Shown one piece after another: positions 7,047 to 14,099 of a stretch of DNA of 19,797 nucleotides; the stretch's first letter is position 1, and each line of letters starts with the position of its first letter. A program made the translations under genes and the position numbers. Below the pieces are notes generated by a model that made no database searches, was not told the origin of the DNA, and saw only the letters and a list, made by a program, of their open reading frames with translations. The DNA lies in NCBI GenBank assembly GCA_934351925.1, contig CAKRJT010000040.1:1-19797 (forward strand). Direction: 5' to 3'. The stretch comes from an uncultured Lachnospiraceae bacterium. Lineage in GTDB: Bacteria; Bacillota; Clostridia; Lachnospirales; Lachnospiraceae.

Positions 7047-7649
7047 CTATCCAAGTATGCTCTTTATAGCCCCCAGCAGCTCGTCATAGGTCTCATATGC
7101 CGGAATATCAGGGTTATCCTGTATTATCTTAGGCGTGCTCTTAAAAAGGAAACCTGCCTTTCCGGCCTTTATCATTCCAAGGTCATTATAGCTGTCACCA
7201 CTTGCAATCGTCTCAAAGCCTATAGACTGCAGAGCGCGCACCGTGGTAAGCTTCGACTGCTCGCATCGCATCTTAAAGCCGGTAATCTCACCATTTTCGG
7301 CAACCTCAAGTGTATTGCAGAATATCGTCGGCCAGCCCAGCTTCTTCATGAGCGGAGTGGCAAACTGTGAGAAGGTATCTGACACGATAATAACCTGCGT
7401 AAGCGAACGCAGCTCCTCCAGGAATTCCCTCGCCCCCGGAAGCGGGTCAATCTTCGCTATTGTCTCCTGAATCTGTCTAAGCCCCAGACCGTGCTCCTTC
7501 AAAATCCCTATGCGCCATCTCATAAGCTTGTCGTAATCAGGCTCGTCCCTCGTGGTCTTTTTAAGTTCCTCGATGCCGCTCTCCTGTGCAAAGGCTATCC
7601 ATATCTCAGGTACAAGAACTCCCTCTAAATCCAAACATACAATATCCAT
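7047..7649 (-). CDS. thrH: ThrH-type HAD phosphatase (phosphoserine phosphatase / homoserine phosphotransferase)
   Basis: A 200-residue HAD-superfamily enzyme matching Pseudomonas ThrH over long stretches as I recall it: CLDLEGVLVPEIWIAFA, TTRDEPDYDKLM, VIIVSDTFSQF and IASGDSYNDLGM. ThrH dephosphorylates phosphoserine and can pass the phosphate to homoserine, linking serine and threonine synthesis. The nucleophile is Asp7 in a DxE motif; Glu in place of the usual second Asp is characteristic of ThrH. Motif II is the Ser of VSDT and motif IV is GDSYND. The ATG at 7649 follows GGAGG by 5 bases; an upstream TTG at 7661 is not needed. It has its own promoter upstream. About 70 bases separate it from the lipoprotein gene downstream. 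Confidence 0.92.
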   Translation of the reverse strand: MDIVCLDLEGVLVPEIWIAFAQESGIEELKKTTRDEPDYDKLMRWRIGILKEHGLGLRQIQETIAKIDPLPGAREFLEELRSLTQVIIVSDTFSQFATPLMKKLGWPTIFCNTLEVAENGEITGFKMRCEQSKLTTVRALQSIGFETIASGDSYNDLGMIKAGKAGFLFKSTPKIIQDNPDIPAYETYDELLGAIKSILG

Positions 7650-7695
7650 AGCTGCCTCCAAAATATATTATATTTGTACTCAAATTATTAGAACT

Positions 7696-7724
7696 ATTTT
7701 AACATATCAAGCATTTTTTCTCAA
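7696..7724 (-). promoter_or_regulatory. promoter of thrH
   Basis: On the minus strand TTGAGA (7719-7724), 17 bases, then TAAAAT (7696-7701), in the short AT-rich gap after glpK. It implies that thrH and the genes below it need not depend on glpK transcription. Confidence 0.5.
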
Positions 7725-7731
7725 TATATAT

Positions 7732-9228
7732 TCACTGCTGCCACATAAGTGCACATTTAACCGCCTTATCCCAGCCTGCAAGCCGCTCAAGCCGTTTTTC
7801 TCCGCTCATGGACGGCTGAAATCTGCGCGAAAGCTGCCAATTAGCCTCAATTTCCTTACGGCTCTCCCAGTATCCGGTCGCAAGTCCTGCAAGATATGCC
7901 GCACCTAGTGCCGTCGTCTCGATACACTCAGGTCTTAGAACGTCTCCTCCAAGAATATCCGCCTGAAACTGCATGAGAAAATCATTCGCACTCGCACCTC
8001 CATCAACCCTCAGGCTGCTTATCTTAATCCCCGTGTCCTGCTCCATCGCCCGCAGCACGCTGTATGTCTGGTATGCGAGTGACTCGAGCGTCGCCCTGAC
8101 AAAATGCTCCTTGCTGCACCCTCTGGTTATGCCGACAACCATGCCCCTGCAGTACTGGTTCCAGTAAGGTGCTCCAAGCCCTGTAAATGCCGGAACCACA
8201 TACACGCCATTGGTGTCCTGAACCTGTCTTGCATACTCCTCGGACTGTGCGGAGCTGTCAATCATACGCATCTCATCCCTAAGCCACTGTATCGCCGCCC
8301 CCGCAACGAACACGCTGCCCTCAAGCGCATAACTTGGCTCCTCCTCCGAGTCCGCCGCTATGGTGGTTATAAGACCATGTTCCGACTCATACGCCTGCTT
8401 TCCGGTGTTCATCAGCAGGAAACAACCGGTGCCGTATGTATTCTTTACATCACCACCGCCAAAGCAGCACTGTCCGAACAGTGCCGCCTGCTGGTCTCCG
8501 GCCGCCCCCGCGATTTTAATCTCACCGCCAAGCAGCCCCTCATCTGTTGTCCCATACACACAGCTTGACGGTCTGACCTCGGCAAGCATGGCACGCGGCA
8601 CATTAAACAGCTCAAGCAGCTCATCATCCCAGCACTTCTCATGTATGTTGAACAGCATCGTCCGCGATGCATTGGTGTAATCGGTCACGAATATTCTGCC
8701 CTTTGACAGCTTCCATATAAGCCAGGTATCAACCGTTCCGAAGAGCAGCTCACCCTTCTCGGCTCTCTTTCTTGCCCCCTCCACGTTATCCAGTATCCAT
8801 CCTATTTTGGTTGCGCTGAAATATGCGTCGGGCACAAGTCCCGTCTTACTCTTTATAAGGCTGTCGAAGCCCCGCCTTTTCAGCTCATCTATCCTGTCCG
8901 CCGTCCTGTGGCACTGCCAGCATATCGCATTGTAGACCGGCACTCCCGTATCCCTGTCCCACACAATCGTGGTCTCCCTCTGGTTGGTTATGCCGATGGC
9001 ATCTATGTCCTTCGCATCCGCCCCTATCTTTGCCATCGCCTCCGCCGCGACGCCATACTGGGATGACCATATCTCCATGGCATCGTGCTCTACCCACCCG
9101 GTCTGAGGATATATCTGCGTAAACTCCTTCTGTGCCATACTTACCATATTACCCTTCCGGTCAAATAGTATGCACCTTGAGCTCGTAGTTCCCTGGTCAA
9201 GTGCCATAACATATTTCTTCTTCTGCAT
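7732..9228 (-). CDS. glpK: glycerol kinase
   Basis: A 498-residue FGGY-family kinase, nearly the length of E. coli GlpK (about 502). It phosphorylates glycerol to glycerol-3-phosphate in the cytoplasm. ALDQGTTSSRCILFD is the N-terminal phosphate-binding motif, ITNQRETT and WQCHRT are substrate-site motifs, AGDQQAALFGQ places the catalytic base at Asp245, and DGGASANDFLMQ with TALGAAYLAG form the C-terminal ATP site. The segment before AGDQQ (TTDEGLLGGEI) lacks the histidine that HPr phosphorylates in enterococcal-type GlpK, so PTS activation by that route is unlikely. I chose the ATG at 9228, preceded by GGAG at 7 bases, over 9252. No facilitator or dehydrogenase gene is adjacent. A strong leader hairpin lies upstream. 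Confidence 0.96.
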   Translation of the reverse strand: MQKKKYVMALDQGTTSSRCILFDRKGNMVSMAQKEFTQIYPQTGWVEHDAMEIWSSQYGVAAEAMAKIGADAKDIDAIGITNQRETTIVWDRDTGVPVYNAICWQCHRTADRIDELKRRGFDSLIKSKTGLVPDAYFSATKIGWILDNVEGARKRAEKGELLFGTVDTWLIWKLSKGRIFVTDYTNASRTMLFNIHEKCWDDELLELFNVPRAMLAEVRPSSCVYGTTDEGLLGGEIKIAGAAGDQQAALFGQCCFGGGDVKNTYGTGCFLLMNTGKQAYESEHGLITTIAADSEEEPSYALEGSVFVAGAAIQWLRDEMRMIDSSAQSEEYARQVQDTNGVYVVPAFTGLGAPYWNQYCRGMVVGITRGCSKEHFVRATLESLAYQTYSVLRAMEQDTGIKISSLRVDGGASANDFLMQFQADILGGDVLRPECIETTALGAAYLAGLATGYWESRKEIEANWQLSRRFQPSMSGEKRLERLAGWDKAVKCALMWQQ

Positions 9229-9297
9229 GTCCACACTCCATTCCGTTTCCATGCCACCATTTCACAATGACATAGATATATTTTTTACACCGCTGCA

Positions 9298-9343
9298 TAT
9301 AACAGTCCTGCGGCACTGTCCCTTCCGCCACAGGACTGTTATA
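9298..9343 (-). promoter_or_regulatory. 17-bp hairpin in the glpK leader
   Basis: Arms at 9298-9314 and 9327-9343 pair over 17 positions around a 12-base purine-rich loop. One pair is G-U in minus-strand RNA but a C-A mismatch in plus-strand RNA, which points to action in the glpK transcript. No T-tract follows in either direction, so it is not a standard terminator. The rest of 9229-9529 holds an AT-rich inverted repeat CCTAAAA/TTTTAGG (9367-9390) and the promoter of the divergent GGDEF gene; I saw no clear glpK promoter. Confidence 0.6.
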
Positions 9344-9448
9344 AACTAAGTATAAAACAATTAATGCCTAAAAGTTTAAAAATTTTTAGGACATATGCTT
9401 TATAAAAACAATTTTATATAATTTTGCACTTTAGTCAAACAAAATATA

Positions 9449-9477
9449 TTGTACAAAAAAGATTTTTTGTGTATAAT
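9449..9477 (+). promoter_or_regulatory. probable promoter of the GGDEF gene
   Basis: A perfect TATAAT (9472-9477) with TTGTAC (9449-9454) 17 bases upstream. The spacer contains an AAAAAAGATTTTTT tract. The start codon is about 50 bases downstream. Confidence 0.5.
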
Positions 9478-9529
9478 CATACCAATTAAGTATGTAAACC
9501 ATGTAAATTGTTGATATGGGGAATTTATT

Positions 9530-11197
9530 ATGATGAATCCTACTATGATGTGTACTACAACTACAGACAATTTTGCACCCGGAATCAGGGCATGCATAAA
9601 GGATGCACAGGATAATTTCTTTCTGCTTACCACTCCGGATATGCACAGCTATAAGCCATACTGTGAACACCTTCTTGCGTGCGCCTCTGAGGAGCAGTCA
9701 GATTTCTTATTCGCGTTGGCATATTTCTGTCTCATGCATTATTACTCGAATGATAACAATCACGAAGAAGCCATCCGTTGTGCCCTCGAAGGCATCAAGT
9801 ATCAGCAGAAGGCTCATGAATACGAGTTCATAGCACGCTCATATAATATACTGGGCTTATTTACCCAGGCAATAGGTGACTCAACAAAGGCTGTTGATTA
9901 TCTTCTGTACAGCATCGATACCTGTATACAGTATCAGCTCGATTATGTGCGTGGAATGGCTGAATCTAATCTGGCTGACATTTTTCACCGCACCAATAAT
10001 ATAGAGCGCGCTCTTTACCATTATAACGAGGCAATCAAATACACCAAAAAGAGCATGGCTGACAAACCACATGATGCGATGCGTATGCTTCTCTATACCC
10101 TGTGCAATCAGGGACATTGCCTGATTGCTTCAGAACACGACCTCGAGCTTGAAGAAAATTTCAGGCAGATAACCTCCTATCTTGACGATATGGATAGCCA
10201 TAAAATAAAACACGAGAACTTTGTCGTCAATAATTATCTTGCAACCGTATATTACCACAGAGGCGACCTTGAATCGACAAAGAAACACATACAGCTTACG
10301 GACAAGGCTCTCTCAGAGCTGACCAACTTCACCACCTTTGCGGACGACATAATTTCTTACCTTCAGATCAAGGAGAAGCTTTGCTCCGACGAAGAGTATA
10401 CTGCACTCCTTGACGATTTTATAGACAAGTCCGTGGCAATGCATGCACCGCATTATCTGTTTTGCAGGCTTCTCGAACAACGCATTGAAGTTGCTGTATC
10501 GCATCAGGACAATGCTGCCTTCAGCCAATACTCCATGCAGCTTTTCAATCTGTATGCCAAGCAGCACATTCAGGAATGTAAGGAGACCCTGCGCGCCGAG
10601 CAGATACACCACGAAAACCAGCTCATCCACAAGCAGCACTATGAGCTCGTCCACCGTAACAGAACCCTGCTCTCGCAGTCACAGCATGACGCACTCACAG
10701 GGCTTCCGAACCGCGCATATCTTAATGATTATGCCGAGACAACCTTGACCAAGGCACTCAAAAATAATTGCACCATCGGTGTTGAAATTCTCGATATCGA
10801 TTATTTCAAGAATATCAATGACAGCTATGGCCATATAGAGGGCGACAGATATTTAAGTTCCGTCTCAGATGTTCTAAGGCACATTTCCGATGAATTTGAG
10901 GATGTTTTTGTTGCACGATACGGCGGCGATGAGTTTGTTATCATATACTTCAACAAGACCAACAACGAGATTTCCGATATTATGCACCGGCTTATGTCCG
11001 AGATTGCCCTGATAGCCCTCCCGGACAGCAACCCTGACGGCAAGAGCTTCATCACCATATCACAGGGCTGCCTGAACCGCATACCGAACTCCTCGAACCG
11101 TATCTGGGATTTCCTCGCCTGCGCAGACAGAACGCTCTATCAGGTCAAGAAAAACGGTAAGGACAACTACACCCTCAAGGATACCTTCAAGGATTGA
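9530..11197 (+). CDS. diguanylate cyclase with N-terminal TPR-like sensor region
   Basis: A 555-residue soluble protein. Residues about 40-370 are helical with TPR-like character (EAIRCALEGIKYQQKAHEY, NIERALYHYNEAIKY), and residues about 385-550 form a GGDEF domain that makes cyclic di-GMP from GTP. The catalytic signs are intact: DALTGLPNRA at the domain start, DIDYFKNINDSYGH with metal-binding Asp422, and GGDEF at 465-469. I see no RxxD inhibitory site at the usual position before GGDEF, so product inhibition through that site is probably absent. There are no transmembrane segments, so TPR-mediated protein partners are the likely input (inference). The start follows a weak GGGGAA site; a second ATG is adjacent. 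The gene is monocistronic with a terminator just after. Confidence 0.93.
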   Translation: MMNPTMMCTTTTDNFAPGIRACIKDAQDNFFLLTTPDMHSYKPYCEHLLACASEEQSDFLFALAYFCLMHYYSNDNNHEEAIRCALEGIKYQQKAHEYEFIARSYNILGLFTQAIGDSTKAVDYLLYSIDTCIQYQLDYVRGMAESNLADIFHRTNNIERALYHYNEAIKYTKKSMADKPHDAMRMLLYTLCNQGHCLIASEHDLELEENFRQITSYLDDMDSHKIKHENFVVNNYLATVYYHRGDLESTKKHIQLTDKALSELTNFTTFADDIISYLQIKEKLCSDEEYTALLDDFIDKSVAMHAPHYLFCRLLEQRIEVAVSHQDNAAFSQYSMQLFNLYAKQHIQECKETLRAEQIHHENQLIHKQHYELVHRNRTLLSQSQHDALTGLPNRAYLNDYAETTLTKALKNNCTIGVEILDIDYFKNINDSYGHIEGDRYLSSVSDVLRHISDEFEDVFVARYGGDEFVIIYFNKTNNEISDIMHRLMSEIALIALPDSNPDGKSFITISQGCLNRIPNSSNRIWDFLACADRTLYQVKKNGKDNYTLKDTFKD

Positions 11198-11233
11198 TAC
11201 TGATTTTTATACGAAATTCAATTAATAACGCAC

Positions 11234-11279
11234 AAAAAAAAGAAATGGCTTTATCATCGTGATATGCCATTTCTTTTTT
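11234..11279. terminator. bidirectional terminator after the GGDEF gene
   Basis: A 14-bp stem (AAAAAAGAAATGGC with GCCATTTCTTTTTT) is flanked by A and T tracts. It suits both the GGDEF gene and transcripts coming from the methyltransferase side. Confidence 0.85.
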
Positions 11280-11296
11280 GTAACGAATTGAACCTC

Positions 11297-11434
11297 CTAT
11301 TTACCATTCAATCCTAAAATATACGCCTCAACCTTAGCCACAATATAACCTGCATTCTCACCCTGCTGTCTGGTTTCATCCTTACTTGCCAAATAAAAGT
11401 CATCATAACTATAAAAATTTATACCCCTTTGTCC
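11297..11434 (-). pseudogene. start-less coding remnant (possible C-terminal gene fragment)
   Basis: A 45-codon open frame on the minus strand reads like real protein (segments DDFYLASKDETRQQGENAG and YIVAKVEAYILGLNGK) and ends in TAG, but it has an in-frame TAA before it and no ATG. An AGGAGG directly after the stop has no start codon at a workable distance. This looks like the tail of a deleted gene followed by the ribosome site of another lost gene. I do not recognise the family. A chance frame cannot be excluded. Confidence 0.3.
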
Positions 11435-11440
11435 TTAATG

Positions 11441-12013
11441 TCAATATGTTATCTTATAATATTCACAATGAATACCATATTTATCGTCAATAAGTCTTTT
11501 GTCTATGCGGACATTACATTCCCTGCAAAATGCATCTATATCAAAATCTGCATCTTTATGCAGTATCTGGAGATATAATGCTCCCTCCTCCTTAATCAGT
11601 GAAATCGCTTTAGCTATAATATCCTTTGTCTTTCCTGATTCAGCAACCGCTGAACCGACAATAGTTACCAAATCAAATTTTTTATCAAATTCATAAGAAA
11701 TCGCATCAGCGCAGATAACCTTAACAGGATTGGTATTATTTTCATTTCTAAGGCACGCTGCAAAATTATCAGCACACGTTCTGTCAATATCGATAGACGT
11801 CAAAGAGCCATTCATTACCTTATACGATAAATACCTATCCCAATATCCCGCGCCAATACCTATATTCAGAATATTAAAGTCATTATGAATTATAAAATTT
11901 TCCTCTAAAAAACACGCGAACATATACTCCAAATATTTATTTTGCAGGGAAGTATTCCATTCGCCTGCTTCCCCTCCCCAGCATTCACCGTAAACCTTTA
12001 GCAAATCCACCAT
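11441..12013 (-). CDS. class I SAM-dependent methyltransferase, substrate unknown
   Basis: A 190-residue Rossmann-fold methyltransferase. Motif I is ILNIGIGAGYWDRYLS (about 47-62), the acidic end of strand 2 is TSIDID, motif II is VICADAISYEFDKKFDLVTIVG, and a later strand is EEGALYLQIL. No substrate-binding domain or extra motif points to a target, so small-molecule, protein or nucleic acid methylation all remain open. GGAGG precedes the ATG by 9 bases. The gene is visibly richer in A and T than its neighbours (many ATA, TTA, AAT and AAA codons) and sits just past the 3' end of a seven-tRNA operon beside an apparent gene remnant. Both facts suggest acquisition by transfer at a tRNA locus (inference). 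Confidence 0.8.
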   Translation of the reverse strand: MVDLLKVYGECWGGEAGEWNTSLQNKYLEYMFACFLEENFIIHNDFNILNIGIGAGYWDRYLSYKVMNGSLTSIDIDRTCADNFAACLRNENNTNPVKVICADAISYEFDKKFDLVTIVGSAVAESGKTKDIIAKAISLIKEEGALYLQILHKDADFDIDAFCRECNVRIDKRLIDDKYGIHCEYYKITY

Positions 12014-12058
12014 GGGTTATTTCCTCCTGCCTAAAACTCTATAATACCTTCACATGAA

Positions 12059-12100
12059 TAAAAAATCAGCCTGTACACGCATTCCTCGCATCTACAGGCT
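12059..12100 (-). terminator. terminator of the seven-tRNA operon
   Basis: On the minus strand AGCCTGTA...TACAGGCT forms a stem extended by an inner ATGC/GCGT, followed by a run of T. It lies directly after tRNA-Leu(TAG). Confidence 0.8.
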
Positions 12101-12106
12101 TTCTAG

Positions 12107-12186
12107 TGCGGATAACAGGAGTTGAACCTGCACGGTCTCCCACTAGATCCTAAGTCTAGCGCGTCTGCCAATTCCGCCATATCCGC
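12107..12186 (-). tRNA. tRNA-Leu(TAG)
   Basis: A class II tRNA with a long variable arm. The acceptor GCGGATA pairs with TATCCGC, the anticodon loop is CTTAGGA and the T-loop is GTTCAAC. The CCA end is not encoded. It is the last gene of the tRNA operon. Confidence 0.97.
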
Positions 12187-12268
12187 ATATTATATATGGA
12201 AGAGATAAATTACTATCCCTTGTAAAAAAAATATCCCCGGTCCATATAATGAACCCGAGAAAAACAAG

Positions 12269-12341
12269 TGAGCCATCCGGGACTCGAACCCGGGACAACT
12301 TGATTAAAAGTCAAGTGCTCTACCGCCTGAGCTAATGGCCC
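12269..12341 (-). tRNA. tRNA-Lys(TTT)
   Basis: A cloverleaf with acceptor GGGCCAT/ATGGCTC (one G-U pair), anticodon loop CTTTTAA and T-loop GTTCGAG. No CCA is encoded. Confidence 0.97.
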
Positions 12342-12359
12342 ATATTATGCATCACATAA

Positions 12360-12432
12360 CTGGGCTAGGTGGATTCGAACCACCGTAATGCAGCAGTCAA
12401 AGTGCTGTGCCTTACCGCTTGGCGATAGCCCA
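12360..12432 (-). tRNA. tRNA-Gln(TTG)
   Basis: Acceptor TGGGCTA/TAGCCCA, anticodon loop CTTTGAC and T-loop GTTCGAA. The U1-A72 pair is typical of tRNA-Gln. No CCA is encoded. Confidence 0.97.
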
Positions 12433-12441
12433 AAAATAAAG

Positions 12442-12515
12442 GGTGAGTACAGGGGCTCGAACCCTGGACCTTCAGAGCCACAATCTGACGCTCTACCAAC
12501 TGCGCTATACCCACC
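12442..12515 (-). tRNA. tRNA-His(GTG)
   Basis: Anticodon loop TTGTGGC, acceptor GTGGGTA/TACTCAC. The extra G at position -1 opposite C73, required by histidyl-tRNA synthetase, is genome-encoded. No CCA is encoded. Confidence 0.97.
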
Positions 12516-12576
12516 ATAGTATCTGGTCTAAAACCAAGACCTATTAACACCAAGTTGTAAATATGGTATTAAAAAA

Positions 12577-12650
<74 letters not shown>

Positions 12651-12673
12651 ATGCCTGCTACTTTCATAGCAAA

Positions 12674-12744
12674 AGCGGGTGATGGGAATCGAACCCACGT
12701 ATCTAGCTTGGAAGGCTAGTGTTCTACCATTGAACTACACCCGC
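12674..12744 (-). tRNA. tRNA-Gly(TCC)
   Basis: Acceptor GCGGGTG/CACCCGC with U73, anticodon loop CTTCCAA and T-loop GTTCGAT. No CCA is encoded. Confidence 0.97.
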
Positions 12745-12750
12745 ATACAG

Positions 12751-12825
12751 TCGGGGTGACAGGATTCGAACCTGCGACCTCCTGATCCCAAATCAGGCGC
12801 TCTAGCCAAGCTGAGCCACACCCCG
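12751..12825 (-). tRNA. tRNA-Pro(TGG)
   Basis: Acceptor CGGGGTG/CACCCCG, anticodon loop TTTGGGA and T-loop GTTCGAA. It is the first gene of the tRNA operon, about 40 bases after the expected start of transcription. No CCA is encoded. Confidence 0.97.
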
Positions 12826-12871
12826 GTGTACTTGTTATTTTGTTTTGCGTTATTTCCTTGACGCAAGAATG

Positions 12872-12900
12872 ATTATATTATAACCCTGCCAAAAAGTCAA
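12872..12900 (-). promoter_or_regulatory. promoter of the seven-tRNA operon
   Basis: On the minus strand TTGACT (12895-12900), 17 bases, then TATAAT (12872-12877). Just upstream is a long A/T tract resembling an UP element, as expected for stable RNA genes. The rest of 12901-13003 shows no gene. Confidence 0.85.
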
Positions 12901-13003
12901 CACCTTTTTTTAAATTTTTTTAATTTTTTTGAAAATCAAATAATTCAAACTATTTAATCCCCTTTTAAGGAGCTGAAATTGCCCGTAAATAAAGGCTTTC
13001 CGG

Positions 13004-13486
13004 CTATATGGTATGCAGTGAGCAGTACGCCTTTTTTCCGTCGTCCGATATTTCTATCGTCCCGTAGGTGCATCTTCTGCCCTCCTGCCTCGGCATGGAG
13101 ATGCTTCCCGGGTTGAACAGACTGACCCCGTGCACATAGGATAAGTCAGGGATATGGCTGTGCCCGTAGAGCGCTATATCCGCCCCAACAGACTCCGCCT
13201 TCTCCACAAGCTCGTCAAGTCCTCCCTTGATGCCATATGCATGCCCGTGTGTGACAAATATGCGGTGGCCTGCAATCTCCACTATCTCATCACTTTTGAG
13301 AGAACTGCACATATCGCAGTTCCCCCGCACCATGACAACAGGGCAGTCGGCAAATTCCTCTATATAATCCGCCAAATCCCCCGAGTCACCGCAATGAATA
13401 AACATATCAATCGGCTTTATGCTCTCCAAAAGCCTGAAAAGATTGGTATTGTACCCATGTGTATCGCTCACCACAAGTATCTTCAT
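13004..13486 (-). CDS. MJ0936/YfcE-type metallophosphodiesterase
   Basis: A 160-residue calcineurin-like phosphoesterase of the small YfcE/MJ0936 group, which hydrolyses model phosphodiesters in vitro and has no agreed physiological substrate. All metal motifs are in order: SDTHG (Asp8, His10), HCGDSGD, RGNCD, THGHAYG and GHSHIP, followed by the usual NPGSISMPR. The start ATG is 4 bases after the stop of rdgB and has only a weak ribosome site, so coupled translation is likely. The rdgB-yfcE-like pairing is common in Clostridia, and a nucleotide-related role is plausible (inference). It is the last gene of the operon, and no obvious terminator follows. Confidence 0.92.
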   Translation of the reverse strand: MKILVVSDTHGYNTNLFRLLESIKPIDMFIHCGDSGDLADYIEEFADCPVVMVRGNCDMCSSLKSDEIVEIAGHRIFVTHGHAYGIKGGLDELVEKAESVGADIALYGHSHIPDLSYVHGVSLFNPGSISMPRQEGRRCTYGTIEISDDGKKAYCSLHTI

Positions 13487-13490
13487 AGCT

Positions 13491-14081
13491 CTATACCCAT
13501 TCCCTTATATATTTTTTCATCTCCGTGAGTGCCTTGCCCCTGTGGCTCACCTTGTTCTTCTCATCTGCGCCAAGCTGCGCCGTCGTGCGCCCGAACTCCG
13601 GTACATACACAATAGGGTCATATCCAAAACCATTCTCGCCCATCGGCTCGTGCGCTATAATTCCCTCTATGGTGCCCCTTGTGGTTCTCACCGTGCCATC
13701 AGGAAAAACGGCGGCAATGGCACACACGAACCTCGCCGTGCGCCTCTCGTCCTCCACACCCTCAAGTCTGTCGATTATGCTCTTATTCTTCACGCTGTAC
13801 GGCGTGTCCTCCCCAAGATATCTCGCTGAGTATATCCCCGGCTCCTTGTTCAGATAGTCAACCTCAAGCCCGGAGTCATCGGCGAGCACAATATCACTGC
13901 TAAACGCTGCAACAGCCCTCGCCTTGATTACCGCGTTCTCCTCAAATGAGTTTCCATCCTCCACGATATCAAGACTGCACCCAGCCTCCTTCATAGACAA
14001 TATCTCAAGTCCTAAATCAGCCATAATCATTCTGATTTCCTTCATTTTTCCCTCATTGGTTGTAGCAAATATAATACGCAT
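13491..14081 (-). CDS. rdgB: XTP/dITP diphosphatase (non-canonical purine NTP pyrophosphatase)
   Basis: A 196-residue Ham1/RdgB family enzyme that hydrolyses ITP, XTP and their deoxy forms to monophosphates, keeping deaminated purines out of nucleic acids. The signature motifs are present: FATTNEGKMKEI at the N-terminus (substrate-binding TNEGK), VEDGNSFEENAVIKA, ADDSGLEVDYL with the catalytic Asp, FGYDPIVYVP, and KVSHRGKAL with the conserved SHR. I start it at the ATG at 14081, preceded by GAGG at 6 bases and matching the family N-terminus. The frame stays open into the hairpin array upstream, but the extra 44 codons do not look like protein. Its ribosome site abuts the hairpin array, so that structure could influence its translation or message stability. 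Confidence 0.95.
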   Translation of the reverse strand: MRIIFATTNEGKMKEIRMIMADLGLEILSMKEAGCSLDIVEDGNSFEENAVIKARAVAAFSSDIVLADDSGLEVDYLNKEPGIYSARYLGEDTPYSVKNKSIIDRLEGVEDERRTARFVCAIAAVFPDGTVRTTRGTIEGIIAHEPMGENGFGYDPIVYVPEFGRTTAQLGADEKNKVSHRGKALTEMKKYIREWV

Positions 14082-14099
14082 ATTAATCCTCATTTCCGA

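Noticed and set aside
6579..7370. 263-codon open frame on the plus strand starting with Val/Ser repeats
   Set aside because: It is the complement of the lipoprotein Thr/Glu repeat and then of thrH; the repeat composition keeps the frame open by chance.
12365..12553. 62-codon frame on the minus strand
   Set aside because: It reads across tRNA-Gln and tRNA-His; spurious.
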